In this document: piece after piece, positions 1-8,026 of the stretch
How positions within the stretch are numbered: position 1 is the stretch's first letter
Layout of the letters: each line of letters opens with the position of its first letter
Origin: Methylotenera_A sp036676175
GTDB taxonomy: Bacteria > Pseudomonadota > Gammaproteobacteria > Burkholderiales > Methylophilaceae
Length of the DNA stretch: 49,832 nt
Reading direction: 5' to 3'
Assembly (NCBI GenBank): GCA_036676175.1
Contig: JAKFDL010000016.1
Coordinates: 1 to 49,832, forward strand
Made by a program: the position numbers and the translations under genes
The notes under the pieces: model-generated
Told to the model about the DNA's origin: nothing
Database searches by the model: none
Seen by the model: the letters and a program-made list of their open reading frames with translations, nothing else

Positions 1-206
1 ATCATGTGCAACCTGTGACTCGTGGCGCGCGGCTGGCCTGTTTTTTTTGGGTGCAGAGCATGATACGTGATGATGCACAGCGGACTTTATTGTTTGATAT
101 GGATGCGGCTATCGCCACTTTGCGCGAGCAAGTTGGCGATAATGCGGCAGTAATTCGACTGACAGGGAATTATCACAACCTTATCCGTATGTGGGCAGAT
201 ACTTAA
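1..206 (+). CDS. PKHD-type hydroxylase (Fe(II)/2-oxoglutarate dioxygenase), 3' end only
   Basis: This is the C-terminal end of an Fe(II)- and 2-oxoglutarate-dependent dioxygenase of the PiuC/YbiX type. The reading frame is open to the window edge, the first whole codon being at base 3, and it ends at TAA 204-206. The visible part has the family's C-terminal signature: HVQPVTRGARLACFFWVQSM, then RDDAQRTLLFDMD and the ending LTGNYHNLIRMWAD. The His and the Arg in PVTRG fit the final iron ligand and the 2-oxoglutarate-binding Arg of the fold. The N-terminal two thirds, including the first iron ligands, lie outside the window. In relatives this gene often sits beside TonB-dependent siderophore receptors, which cannot be checked here. 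Confidence 0.85.
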   Translation, partial: HVQPVTRGARLACFFWVQSMIRDDAQRTLLFDMDAAIATLREQVGDNAAVIRLTGNYHNLIRMWADT

Positions 207-229
207 GCAATTTTTAGTAAGGAGTTTAT

Positions 230-487
230 ATGCGTTTTATATTAGCAGTGATGAGTTTATTACCAATACAGGCAATCGCTTCGGCAGATTGTCCTGTTTA
301 TCCAAAAGAAGAATGGGCCTCTGAAGACACCTTAAAGCAAACCTTGAAAGAGGAAGGCTATAAAATCAAGAAATTTAAAATTGATGGAAATTGTTACGAG
401 ATATACGGCCGTAACAAAGAAGGAAAAAAAGTAGAAATTTATTTTGATATGAAAACTCTCGCCATTGTAAAAGCCGAAGTTGAATAA
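230..487 (+). CDS. small secreted PepSY-domain protein
   Basis: An 85-residue protein with an N-terminal signal peptide (MRFILAVMSLLPIQAIASA, cleavage expected near residue 19). The rest is one PepSY-like domain, with the typical pattern of a helix ending in an EEGYKIKKFKIDGNCYEIYG strand and a closing strand around KKVEIYFDMKTLAIVK. The two cysteines at about residues 21 and 55 could form a disulfide. The start is set by a GGAG ribosome site at about 221-224. A cytochrome b561 gene begins 6 bases downstream, a common pairing in proteobacteria, so both probably work at the periplasmic side of the inner membrane. The precise role is unknown. Confidence 0.75.
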   Translation: MRFILAVMSLLPIQAIASADCPVYPKEEWASEDTLKQTLKEEGYKIKKFKIDGNCYEIYGRNKEGKKVEIYFDMKTLAIVKAEVE

Positions 488-493
488 AAGAAG

Positions 494-1018
494 TTGAATA
501 ATTCGTTAAACGTGACTCGCATAGCGACAGATGTTTGGCCGTTAACAGTACGCGTAACACATTGGCTGGTAGCGGTGTTAGTGCTCACTAATTTTGTGAA
601 CGATACTGGTTATTGGCATCGCATCATCGGCTATGTTTGTCTTATTTTAATTGTGATTCGTATCATTCATGCTGTTAAAACAAAAACAGCACATGCACGT
701 CTTTTTTGGCCTACAGGCCAAGCGATTCTGCAACATTTGCGTGAAGTGCGCGAGGGCGCAGTGACCGGGCATCTTGGACATAATCCATTGGGGCAGCTTG
801 CTGTGTATGTAATGTGGCTACTAATAGCACTTTTGGGCTTTAGTGGCTGGCTAAGTCGCACTGATGCTTATTGGGGTGAAGACTGGCCTGTAGATTTACA
901 TAACTATTTATCAAATGCGCTGATGCTAATGGTGTTTTTACATTTAGTGGCAATTGCAGTGATATCTAAATTACAAAAGCAAAATCTTGTAAAAAGGATG
1001 ATAGCTGGTAAAAACTAG
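494..1018 (+). CDS. cytochrome b561-family membrane protein
   Basis: A 174-residue integral membrane protein of the bacterial cytochrome b561 family, a di-heme b-type cytochrome that passes electrons between the quinone pool and periplasmic partners. Four hydrophobic segments are visible. Candidate heme-ligating histidines lie in RVTHWL, YWHRIIGY, DLHNYLS and FLHLVA. The start is uncertain: TTG at 494 follows an AAAAGAAG purine stretch, and GTG at 512 is also in frame; no ATG is available before the first helix. The gene follows the PepSY gene by 6 bases and probably shares its transcript. The physiological electron donor and acceptor cannot be read from the sequence. Confidence 0.8.
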   Translation: MNNSLNVTRIATDVWPLTVRVTHWLVAVLVLTNFVNDTGYWHRIIGYVCLILIVIRIIHAVKTKTAHARLFWPTGQAILQHLREVREGAVTGHLGHNPLGQLAVYVMWLLIALLGFSGWLSRTDAYWGEDWPVDLHNYLSNALMLMVFLHLVAIAVISKLQKQNLVKRMIAGKN

Positions 1019-1069
1019 TACCTAAAATTTAGGGACTATAACTAAGCTGTTCAAGCATTTATTCATTAG

Positions 1070-2851
1070 CTATTGATCCAGCGGCGGTGCTACTTTGAGC
1101 AGCTCTTCAATGGTCGTTGTGCCGGCAGCAACTTTTTCTGCGCCATTCACCATCAGCGGCTGCATACCCTCTTGGTAAGCTAACAGTTTTAGCTGGCCTA
1201 AATCTGCGTTTGGTGTAATCAGTTTGCGTAATTTGGGTGTAATGGTCAACATCTCGTAAATACCACTGCGACCTCTGTAGCCGGTGTTCCGGCAATCAAC
1301 GCAACCAACGGCTTTCATTACCGTATCAGGCTTTTTGGCTTTAAATGGGTGGGTGATGGATGCCCACTCTGCATCGGTGATTTCATGCGGCACTTTACAT
1401 GCAACACAGAGCGTACGTACTAAGCGTTGCGCCATAATGCCTAATACCGATGAATGAATCAGGTACGCAGGTACACCTAAATCGAGTAAACGTGTGACAG
1501 CAGAAGGTGAATCATTGGTATGCAGCGTAGAAAGCACCAAATGGCCGGTTAAAGCAGCTTGAATCGCCATATCAGCCGTTTCAATATCACGAATCTCACC
1601 CACCATAATAATATCTGGGTCTTGTCGCATCAGCGTACGTATACCGTCGGCAAAGGTGAGGCCAATGTTAGTGGTAACTTGCATTTGGTTAAATGCAGGC
1701 TCTACCATCTCAATCGGGTCTTCCACCGTGCTCACATTGACTTCTGGGGTGGCGAGCTGTTTAAGTGTGGAATATAGCGTGGTTGTCTTACCCGAGCCTG
1801 TCGGCCCCGTCACCAAAATAATGCCGTTAGGTGCGGACGTCCACTGCGCCCATAAGTCAGCCTGTTTTTTCGAGAAGCCTAGCTGCACAAAATCTTGCAC
1901 AATCACATCAGGCGTAAAAATCCGCATCACCAGTTTCTCACCAAAGGCGGTTGGCATGGTGGATAAGCGTAGCTCAACCTCGGTGCCATCGTTACTCAGT
2001 GTTTTAATACGGCCATCTTGCGGGCGACGTTTTTCTACCATATCCATGCGCCCCAATAGTTTGATGCGACTGGTAATGGCGTTCATAATATTGCTTGGCA
2101 ACTGGTAGACTTGGTGTAAGACACCATCGATGCGAAAGCGCATCATACCGGTGTTACGGCGCGGCTCTAAATGGATATCGCTGGCGCGTTGTTCAAACGC
2201 ATATTTGAGTAACCAGTCTACAATATTCACCACGTGCTGCTCATTGGCATCCAGATTTTTATCTTTGCCCAGCTCTATCAATTGCTCAAAATTTTGCACG
2301 CCGACAATTTGCCCAGCTTTAGCTGTGTTGGCGGAGCTAATTGAGTGCGCAAGGCTGTAAATCTCTGGCAAATAACGGCTAATTTCAACTGGGTTTGCAA
2401 ATACCAATTTGATTCTCATGCCCAAAATGCGCTCTAAATCTGGTATCCAATCCGTTTGAAAAGGCTCTGCAGTCGCAATCGTAGCTTCATCCCCTTTAAT
2501 GGCGATGGGCATAATTTTTAGTCGCTCGGCATAAGCCTTAGAAACCATCTGTGCAGCGGTGGTAAAGTCTAATTTAAGCGGGTCAATGTGGTAAAAATCC
2601 AGTTCCACTTGTGTCGCCAACCAACGTGATAGATAGTCAGCATTTAAGGTTTTATGTGGCGGCCTTAAATCTTTCCATTTTTGCTCGCCAATGACGACAA
2701 TCGGGTGCAGTTTAGAGCCGTCTAGCCTGCGATCTTTGTACAGTTTTTCGGCTTGTGATTTATCTAGACGCCCATCGTTTACCAGCATGCGTAGTACATC
2801 GCCCAAATTGAGTTTGGATTTTGGTGCTATGGTAGTCGCGGCTTTGCTCAT
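1070..2851 (-). CDS. GspE/PulE/PilB-type secretion or pilus assembly ATPase
   Basis: A 593-residue cytoplasmic hexameric ATPase that powers type II secretion or type IV pilus extension. The N-terminal MshEN-like region starts with LNLGDVLRMLVNDGRLDKSQ, resembling domains that can bind cyclic di-GMP in relatives. The ATPase core has Walker A GPTGSGKT (349-356), an aspartate box around STVEDPIE, Walker B DPDIIMVGE (411-419) and a His box GHLVLSTLHTND. The zinc-binding tetracysteine is intact, C482xxC485 and C517xxC520, which marks extension/export ATPases rather than PilT. It lies 30 bases after nadC on the same strand. No pilin, platform protein or secretin gene is nearby, so pilus versus secretion use cannot be decided here. 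Confidence 0.9.
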   Translation of the reverse strand: MSKAATTIAPKSKLNLGDVLRMLVNDGRLDKSQAEKLYKDRRLDGSKLHPIVVIGEQKWKDLRPPHKTLNADYLSRWLATQVELDFYHIDPLKLDFTTAAQMVSKAYAERLKIMPIAIKGDEATIATAEPFQTDWIPDLERILGMRIKLVFANPVEISRYLPEIYSLAHSISSANTAKAGQIVGVQNFEQLIELGKDKNLDANEQHVVNIVDWLLKYAFEQRASDIHLEPRRNTGMMRFRIDGVLHQVYQLPSNIMNAITSRIKLLGRMDMVEKRRPQDGRIKTLSNDGTEVELRLSTMPTAFGEKLVMRIFTPDVIVQDFVQLGFSKKQADLWAQWTSAPNGIILVTGPTGSGKTTTLYSTLKQLATPEVNVSTVEDPIEMVEPAFNQMQVTTNIGLTFADGIRTLMRQDPDIIMVGEIRDIETADMAIQAALTGHLVLSTLHTNDSPSAVTRLLDLGVPAYLIHSSVLGIMAQRLVRTLCVACKVPHEITDAEWASITHPFKAKKPDTVMKAVGCVDCRNTGYRGRSGIYEMLTITPKLRKLITPNADLGQLKLLAYQEGMQPLMVNGAEKVAAGTTTIEELLKVAPPLDQ

Positions 2852-2881
2852 TGATTAAGCTCTTTTTTGTGTGATTAACGG

Positions 2882-3763
2882 CTATTTTATACGCATTGAT
2901 AAATCTATGGCGCGAATATTTTTGGTGAGCGCGCCTATCGAAATACGATCCACGCCAGTTGCTGCAATATCGCGTACTGTGTTCAAATTCACGTTACCCG
3001 AAGCCTCTAGGAGCGCACGGCCATTGCTCATTTTGACTGCCTCACGCATTTCAGCATGAGTGAAGTTATCCAACAAAATATTGCTAGCGTTTGCAGCGAG
3101 CGCTTGCTGTAATTCATCCAGATTTTCTACCTCAATTTGTATGCTGATGCCTTGCTTGATATTTGCTGCTTGTTTTATGGCTGCGGCAATACCGCCTGCG
3201 GCAGCGATATGGTTCTCCTTGATAAGAATACCATCATACAGCGCTAGGCGCTGGTTAGTGCCCCCACCTACGGTCACTGCGTATTTTTGGGCTAATCGCA
3301 AGCCTGGCAGGGTTTTACGCGTATCCAGAATTTGTGTACCCAGCCCTGCAATTGCGTCCACATATTCGCGTGTTTGCGTAGCGACCGAAGATAAAGTTTG
3401 CAAGAAATTTAATGCGCAACGTTCGGCCGACAACAACGCGCGTGCATTTCCGGCAATTTCGCATAGCAGCTGGTTAGGCATCACTTTGTCGCCATCGTTC
3501 ACATGCCATTTAATTTGGATATTTTTATCCAGCTGTTGAAAGCAGGCATTCACCCAATCTAAGCCGCAGATGATAGCGGTTTCGCGTGAAATAATGCTTG
3601 CACTGGCAAGTTGTGTAGCGGGAATGAGCGAGGCAGTGATATCGCCACTGCCGATGTCTTCTGTTAATGCTAATTGCACGTTATGTTGTACTAAGTTGGC
3701 AAACGCCTGCGAGCCGCGTGGATAGGCTTGGTTAAATAAAGGCACAGATGTTGATGACTTCAT
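2882..3763 (-). CDS. nadC: nicotinate-nucleotide pyrophosphorylase (carboxylating), quinolinate phosphoribosyltransferase
   Basis: NadC converts quinolinate and PRPP to nicotinate mononucleotide, the last dedicated step of de novo NAD synthesis. Visible family marks are the N-terminal ALTEDIGSGDITASLIP, the RCALNFLQTLSS segment, ILDTRKTLPGLRLAQKYAV with the substrate-binding Arg/Lys residues, GGGTNQRLALYDGILIKENH, and the C-terminal EASGNVNLNTV and GVDRISIGALT. I place the start at ATG 3763 (293 residues); an upstream in-frame ATG at 3790 would add nine residues but lies across a TATAAT sequence at 3770-3775. Neither start has a convincing ribosome site. The downstream neighbour on the same strand is the GspE/PilB ATPase. 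Confidence 0.93.
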   Translation of the reverse strand: MKSSTSVPLFNQAYPRGSQAFANLVQHNVQLALTEDIGSGDITASLIPATQLASASIISRETAIICGLDWVNACFQQLDKNIQIKWHVNDGDKVMPNQLLCEIAGNARALLSAERCALNFLQTLSSVATQTREYVDAIAGLGTQILDTRKTLPGLRLAQKYAVTVGGGTNQRLALYDGILIKENHIAAAGGIAAAIKQAANIKQGISIQIEVENLDELQQALAANASNILLDNFTHAEMREAVKMSNGRALLEASGNVNLNTVRDIAATGVDRISIGALTKNIRAIDLSMRIK

Positions 3764-3769
3764 AATTCT

Positions 3770-3777
3770 ATTATAAT
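3770..3777. promoter_or_regulatory. palindromic ATTATAAT, candidate shared -10 element for nadC and the GST gene
   Basis: The 8-base palindrome ATTATAAT reads as TATAAT on both strands (plus 3772-3777, minus 3775-3770), in the short space between divergent starts. For the plus-strand GST gene a TTGATG at 3751-3756 could be a -35 box, but the spacer is only 15 bases. For nadC at 3763 the transcript would be nearly leaderless. This is a motif match only. Confidence 0.4.
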
Positions 3778-3808
3778 GCAGTTGAACCATTAGAAAGAGC
3801 GAAAAATC

Positions 3809-4420
3809 ATGAAGCTGTTGTATACATTGAATAGTCCCTACGCGCGCAAAGTACGTATTGTGGCATTAGAAAAGCATATCGAGCTGGACTTGCAAGAAGT
3901 GGTGTTGGCTGACCCGGACTGCATCGTCAAAAACCACAACCCACTCGGCAAAGTGCCCGTGCTTGTTTTGGCTGACGGTGACAGTGTGTACGATTCGCGT
4001 GTGATCGTGGAGTATCTAGATAATCATGCGCCCGGCACACATTTAATTCCCACTGATAACAGCAGCAAAATTTGGGTGCGTCGCTGGGAGGCGCTCGCAG
4101 ACGGCGTTTGTGATGCCGCTGTAAGCGCCATGCTAGAAGGACGTAAGCCTCTAGAGCAACAATCGCAAGCCAATATCGACAAACAACTAGACAAAGTCAC
4201 ACGCGGGCTTGAAGTGCTTAATTTGGATATCACCAAGAAAAAATGGTGTGTGAACGAAACTTTTAGCTTGGCGGACATCGCGCTCGGCTGCACTTTGGGT
4301 TATCTGGATTTGCGCTACAAACACTTGAATTGGCAGGACAAATATGTGAATCTGGCTAGGCATTATAGCCTGCTGGTAAAACGGCCAAGCTTTAAACTGA
4401 CGATGCCCATAGTGAACTAG
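3809..4420 (+). CDS. glutathione S-transferase family protein (YibF-like)
   Basis: A 203-residue GST-fold protein. The N-terminal thioredoxin domain (about 1-80) starts MKLLYTLNSPYARKVRIVA and includes the cis-proline segment NPLGKVPVL and the glutathione-binding DSRVIVEYLD. The helical C-terminal domain (about 85-200) contains FSLADIALGCTLGYLD, matching the N-capping box of GSTs. The SPYARK start resembles the E. coli YibF group; the substrate is unknown. A weak purine-rich ribosome site (AAGAGCGA, 3795-3802) precedes ATG 3809. It is transcribed divergently from nadC, 45 bases away, and faces the methyltransferase gene. Confidence 0.85.
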   Translation: MKLLYTLNSPYARKVRIVALEKHIELDLQEVVLADPDCIVKNHNPLGKVPVLVLADGDSVYDSRVIVEYLDNHAPGTHLIPTDNSSKIWVRRWEALADGVCDAAVSAMLEGRKPLEQQSQANIDKQLDKVTRGLEVLNLDITKKKWCVNETFSLADIALGCTLGYLDLRYKHLNWQDKYVNLARHYSLLVKRPSFKLTMPIVN

Positions 4421-4448
4421 CTAATGGTGAGTTAGCTAATGGTAAGTT
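4419..4448 (+). repeat. two tandem copies of a 15-base unit
   Basis: AGCTAATGGTGAGTT (4419-4433) is followed directly by AGCTAATGGTAAGTT (4434-4448), differing at one base. The repeat starts at the GST stop codon and fills most of the gap before the convergent methyltransferase gene. It looks like a simple duplication. Confidence 0.7.
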
Positions 4449-4461
4449 AGCCAGCCCAAAG

Positions 4462-5094
4462 TTAATTAGTCCAAAATTGGGCCGGATATTGTGTTTTTCC
4501 TGTTGGCCACTCATGTGTTAATTTAAGCACAGTGGATATTTTCAAAGCATCTTGAAACAATGGGTTAGAGTAAATAATCACTATCTTACGAGGCGAATCC
4601 TGTATCGACTGCTCAATCTTCTTGATCACTTCAGACATTGTTCCAAAGCCAAAGGGGTTGAAAAAGAAGAAAATATTTGCTTCGTCAGGGATGGAAAAAG
4701 TTGCAGCATCTTGATTAGAAAATTCCACCTTATTTTTAAGTTTAGCATTTGCTTTATTGGATTCAGCCGCGAGAAATAAGCCCTGATCGAATTCAACACC
4801 AATACTATGCCTAGCATTTAAATACGTAGCCGCAAATACCACCCTGCCTAAACCACTACCAAAGTCGATAAGCATGCTGTTTTTATCCAGTTTGGCATGC
4901 TTGAGCAAAGTGAAAATATCTTTATAGCTAGTGGGAACGTAATCGGATTTCCAGGTCGAGTCTTGCAACGCCCCAGAATATTTTTTGATGGCGAATGTAT
5001 TCACGCCAAGAATCTGGTCATAGAACGCGTCTATAGGATTTAGCAGCCTTGTTTTCAGGCCTTTACCACGCAGTTTTTTTAAGTAGTCCAACAT
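4462..5094 (-). CDS. class I SAM-dependent methyltransferase, unknown substrate
   Basis: A 210-residue protein with a Rossmann-type methyltransferase core. Motif I is MLIDFGSGLGRVVFAAT (about residues 74-90), the acidic end of strand 2 is SIGVEFDQ, and a motif IV-like FFFFNPFGFGTM follows (about 140-150). The N-terminal 60 residues contain YSGALQDSTWKSDYVPTSYK, common in DOT1-like and related small bacterial methyltransferases. No signal peptide or membrane segment is seen. It lies alone, convergent with the GST gene and about 215 bases downstream of the next minus-strand gene. The substrate cannot be inferred. Confidence 0.75.
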   Translation of the reverse strand: MLDYLKKLRGKGLKTRLLNPIDAFYDQILGVNTFAIKKYSGALQDSTWKSDYVPTSYKDIFTLLKHAKLDKNSMLIDFGSGLGRVVFAATYLNARHSIGVEFDQGLFLAAESNKANAKLKNKVEFSNQDAATFSIPDEANIFFFFNPFGFGTMSEVIKKIEQSIQDSPRKIVIIYSNPLFQDALKISTVLKLTHEWPTGKTQYPAQFWTN

Positions 5095-5179
5095 AGTTAA
5101 TATTTTTTTAGTATTAATATTTTCAAGCAGTCTAATCGGTTTGCAAACTTCGCAGCTACAACAATTTTTATTATATACG

Positions 5180-5199
5180 GGCTCTTTACAGACAGAGCC
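5180..5199. other. inverted repeat in the 5095-5308 gap
   Basis: GGCTCT (5180-5185) and AGAGCC (5194-5199) form a 6-base-pair stem with an 8-base loop in the 214-base gap between the methyltransferase start and the 109-residue protein's stop. On the minus strand no U-run follows, so it is at best a weak terminator for the upstream gene. A 68-codon open frame across this gap (5141-5347) starts with TTG, has no ribosome site and is not called. Confidence 0.35.
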
Positions 5200-5308
5200 T
5201 AAGCAGTTTGGCTGCGTCTCCTTACTTTATCTGGATTACTTTACAGTTCTAGCTACTTTCATGTTTATCACTCAAAAAAGTAAAGCCAGTGACTTAGGTT
5301 TCTTCTAT

Positions 5309-5638
5309 CTAAATATTATTGAGATTTTCATCCACAAGTCCGGGTAATTGCGTTTTCCGGCGCATACCTTCCCTATCATTTAAACGTTTTTGGGCAGCTT
5401 CAGGGAAATCGGTAAATAGAATTATGTTACGCTTAATGAGTAGCGAAATTAGATCCTCTAATACGCGCGCCAATTGAATATCACTTTCACGGAAAGGCGT
5501 TATTTGCGCCAATGAATTTTCAAGAAACTCAAGATACTCTTTGGAGCTGTCTTCAACAAAAGTCCAGCCTTCGCCAAAATTATCCATTGCGCTCGCAGCT
5601 ACGATAATGCCCTGTGTATTTTTAAAGACGTAAGCCAT
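5309..5638 (-). CDS. conserved small protein of unknown function
   Basis: A 109-residue soluble protein beginning MAYVFKNTQGIIVAAS, with a central DIQLARVLEDLISLLIKRN and a TDFPEAAQKRL stretch. I recognise this pattern from a proteobacterial family usually left as hypothetical, sometimes labelled tryptophan synthase beta-like without enzymatic support. It has no PLP-binding lysine motif and is far too short to be TrpB. The start has a good AGGTG ribosome site just upstream of ATG 5638. No signal peptide or membrane segment is seen. It lies about 110 bases after mnmA on the same strand, with an AT-rich gap between them. Confidence 0.7.
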   Translation of the reverse strand: MAYVFKNTQGIIVAASAMDNFGEGWTFVEDSSKEYLEFLENSLAQITPFRESDIQLARVLEDLISLLIKRNIILFTDFPEAAQKRLNDREGMRRKTQLPGLVDENLNNI

Positions 5639-5746
5639 ATCACCTCTTCGACCGAATAATTTTCTAATCTAAGGTGATTATAGTGCTTAATTGATATTAG
5701 ATTTAAATTAAGTGATTATCGAATAGCATGGGTAATAATTCTAATC

Positions 5747-6844
5747 TTATTGGATAGCAGCGGTGATAATTCCACCACCAAGGCATACATTGCTTTCATA
5801 CACCACTGCACTTTGCCCAGCTGTCACTGCCCATTGTTTTTGGCCGAATTTGATAGTGACATTTTCTTTATCCAGCGCATCAATCTCACACGGTGCATCG
5901 GGCTGGCGATAGCGCGTTTTAGCGGCATACACCCAGTTAGTTTTCGGGTCTTCATCCTCTATCCATGTCAGTTGACTAGCGATTAAACCGTCACTTTGTA
6001 ACAACGGATGATCATGGCCTTGTACGACGATGAGTTCATTTTTTTGCATATCTTTAGCTGCCACAAACCAAGGCTCTCCATTACTATCGCGGCTACCACC
6101 GATTTTTAAACCCTGTCTTTGTCCCAATGTGTAGTACATCAAGCCATCATGCTGACCGACCAATTTCCCTTCGGCATTTTTAATGTCACCTGGCTTTTTG
6201 GGTAAGTAGCGCGCCAAAAACTCTTGAAACGGCCGCTCGCCAATAAAACAAATTCCTGTAGAGTCTTTTTTCTCGGCATTAATCAGCCCAGCTTGACGGG
6301 CGATTTCACGGACTTCGGTTTTTAAATGTTTGCCTAAGGGAAACAACGTTTTAGAAAGTTGTGCTTGGTTCAGGCGATACAGAAAGTAACTTTGGTCTTT
6401 GCTACCATCATCGGCTTTCATCAACTGAAATGAGCCGGGTTTCAGAGGATTTTCGCGCACCTGTGCGTAATGTCCGGTCGCGATTAAGTCTGCACCCAAA
6501 TTCATGGCGTGGTCTAAAAACGCTTTAAATTTAATCTCGGCATTACACAAAATGTCTGGATTAGGGGTGCGGCCAGCCTCGTATTCACTCAAAAAGTTGG
6601 CAAATACGCGGTCTTTATACTCACTGCTAAAATTCACCGCTTCGATGTCAATACCAATTTTATCGGCTACCGATACTGCGTCGATTAAGTCTTGTTTGGA
6701 TGAACAGTACTCATCATCATCGTCGTCTTCCCAATTTTTCATGAAAAGTCCAACCACGTCGTAACCTTGCTGTTTTAATAGCAGTGCGGTGACGCTAGAA
6801 TCGACGCCACCAGAGAGCCCCACTACGATACGTTTTTTGCTCAT
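5747..6844 (-). CDS. mnmA: tRNA-specific 2-thiouridylase
   Basis: MnmA adds the 2-thio group to U34 of tRNA-Lys, -Glu and -Gln, using ATP and sulfur relayed from IscS via Tus proteins. Visible motifs are the PP-loop GLSGGVDSS (residues 9-17), the catalytic NPDILCN with Cys100, and STGICFIGE with Cys199, the partner cysteine. The frame stays open 40 codons further upstream, but that part is antisense-like low-information sequence inside the Nudix gene. The start is ATG 6844 with MSKKRIVVGLSGG, giving the normal family length of 365 residues. The ATG overlaps the Nudix stop as ATGA, so the two are translationally coupled. Confidence 0.95.
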   Translation of the reverse strand: MSKKRIVVGLSGGVDSSVTALLLKQQGYDVVGLFMKNWEDDDDDEYCSSKQDLIDAVSVADKIGIDIEAVNFSSEYKDRVFANFLSEYEAGRTPNPDILCNAEIKFKAFLDHAMNLGADLIATGHYAQVRENPLKPGSFQLMKADDGSKDQSYFLYRLNQAQLSKTLFPLGKHLKTEVREIARQAGLINAEKKDSTGICFIGERPFQEFLARYLPKKPGDIKNAEGKLVGQHDGLMYYTLGQRQGLKIGGSRDSNGEPWFVAAKDMQKNELIVVQGHDHPLLQSDGLIASQLTWIEDEDPKTNWVYAAKTRYRQPDAPCEIDALDKENVTIKFGQKQWAVTAGQSAVVYESNVCLGGGIITAAIQ

Positions 6845-7293
6845 AAGTGAGTCACCACTTGCAGCGGATAACGCTTGCCTACTAGATAGTCTTCTACACA
6901 GGAAAGTACTTGCGGGCTGCGCATTAAATTTGCTTTGTGACGCATTTCGCCTATATCCATCCACACCGCTTGCACGATGCCATCATCCAATGGCTGCAGG
7001 GGGTAATGCGCACCTGCCTTGCCAATAAAGGCAAAACGCAAATAAGTGGTGTCATTGTGCGTGTGCTTCCAGTGGTAAATGCCCAGTAAAAATTCCGGGG
7101 TAAATTCGTAAGCCGTTTCTTCCATGGTTTCGCGCATGACTGCTTGAATCAAGCTTTCGCCGTCTTCTAAATGGCCAGCCGGCTGGTTGTAACGGTTGCC
7201 GCGATCAGTCTGTTCTTCTACGAGTAAGAATTTACCGTTTTGCTCAATGATGGCAGCGACAGTGGTGTTAGGTTTAAATTGTGGATTTTTCAA
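6841..7293 (-). CDS. nudJ: Nudix hydrolase, NudJ-like phosphatase
   Basis: A 150-residue Nudix hydrolase. The Nudix box is GHLEDGESLIQAVMRETMEE, with the metal-binding RETMEE core; the usual Gly after it is replaced by Ala (TAYEF). The start KPNTTVAAIIEQNGKFLLVEE and the YNQPAGHLEDGE stretch match E. coli NudJ, which hydrolyses thiamine pyrophosphates and nucleoside tri- and diphosphates. The nudJ-mnmA order with a 4-base ATGA overlap is widespread in beta- and gammaproteobacteria, which supports the assignment. The substrate in this organism is inferred from the family only. Confidence 0.85.
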   Translation of the reverse strand: MKNPQFKPNTTVAAIIEQNGKFLLVEEQTDRGNRYNQPAGHLEDGESLIQAVMRETMEETAYEFTPEFLLGIYHWKHTHNDTTYLRFAFIGKAGAHYPLQPLDDGIVQAVWMDIGEMRHKANLMRSPQVLSCVEDYLVGKRYPLQVVTHL

Positions 7294-7330
7294 AGCAGTA
7301 CTTAATTATTGAACAACCTATATTTTACAG

Positions 7331-7966
7331 CTATCTAGCCAATTGCGGAAACAAACCCATTAAACCATGGGCGATAAACTCTACAGCCATTGCGGCCAAT
7401 ATCAACCCCATTAGGCGCGTTACAATATTGATGCCAATCGAACCTAAACGTTCGGATATTGCATCTGCTAATTGCAAAATTGCCCAAATTAAAAGCGCCA
7501 CAATGAATACAGGTACTGCAAGTATAAAATGCTGAAAAAAAGTTGGTTGCTGCTGAGCACTTAAAATCATACTTGATATCGCGCCTGGCCCTGCCAACAG
7601 CGGAATGCTTAACGGTACAATTGCGATGACCTCGCGGTCTGATAAGTTTTGCGCTTCTTCAACAGTTTGTTTTGCGCCACTTTGTTTACCATGCATCATG
7701 CTAATGGCAATTAACATCAGTAAAATACCGCCGCCTACTTGAAAAGACGGAATGCTGATGCCAAAAATTTTTAAAACAGTATCCCCAATAAAAGCTGAAA
7801 TGGTGAGTACAATAAATACTGTGATAGAGACTGTGCGCGCAGTTTTAGCGCGGTCTTGTTTGCGCCAGCCATCGGTTGCGCTAATAAAAATAGGGATGAT
7901 GCCGATGGGATTTACTATCGCTAATAAGGCGATGGTGGTTTTCAGTAAGTATGCCCAATCTGTCAT
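7331..7966 (-). CDS. MarC-family inner membrane protein
   Basis: A 211-residue protein with six hydrophobic segments and short loops, of the MarC/UPF0056 family. Family marks are AIVNPIGIIPIFISATDGW in the first helix region, FGISIPSFQVGGGILLMLIAI in the third, and LSIPLLAGPGAISSMI in the fourth. MarC was once linked to multiple antibiotic resistance, but that link was withdrawn and the function of the family is unknown. The gene is transcribed divergently from maf and lies about 37 bases upstream of nudJ on the same strand, so the two could be cotranscribed. Confidence 0.88.
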   Translation of the reverse strand: MTDWAYLLKTTIALLAIVNPIGIIPIFISATDGWRKQDRAKTARTVSITVFIVLTISAFIGDTVLKIFGISIPSFQVGGGILLMLIAISMMHGKQSGAKQTVEEAQNLSDREVIAIVPLSIPLLAGPGAISSMILSAQQQPTFFQHFILAVPVFIVALLIWAILQLADAISERLGSIGINIVTRLMGLILAAMAVEFIAHGLMGLFPQLAR

Positions 7967-8026
7967 TTCGGTGGCTTGTTTAAGTAAATGTCTGAGTAAA
8001 GAGTTAGTTTAAATTAAAGTATCACT

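Noticed and set aside
1021..1033. Palindrome CCTAAAATTTAGG after the cytochrome b561 gene as a terminator
   Set aside because: Stem of about 5 AT-rich pairs with a 3-base loop and no U-run; too weak to call.
1656..2108. 150-codon plus-strand frame opposite the GspE/PilB ATPase
   Set aside because: Antisense to conserved ATPase motifs, with no domain and no ribosome site.
4454..4482. GCCCAA/TTGGGC hairpin between the GST and methyltransferase genes
   Set aside because: Six-base-pair stem with a 17-base loop, partly inside the coding sequence and no U-run.
5141..5347. 68-codon plus-strand frame in the gap 5095-5308
   Set aside because: TTG start, no ribosome site, no recognisable content, and it runs into the opposite-strand gene.
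6845..6964. 40-residue N-terminal extension of mnmA
   Set aside because: It overlaps nudJ and is not found in the family; ATG 6844 gives the normal N-terminus.
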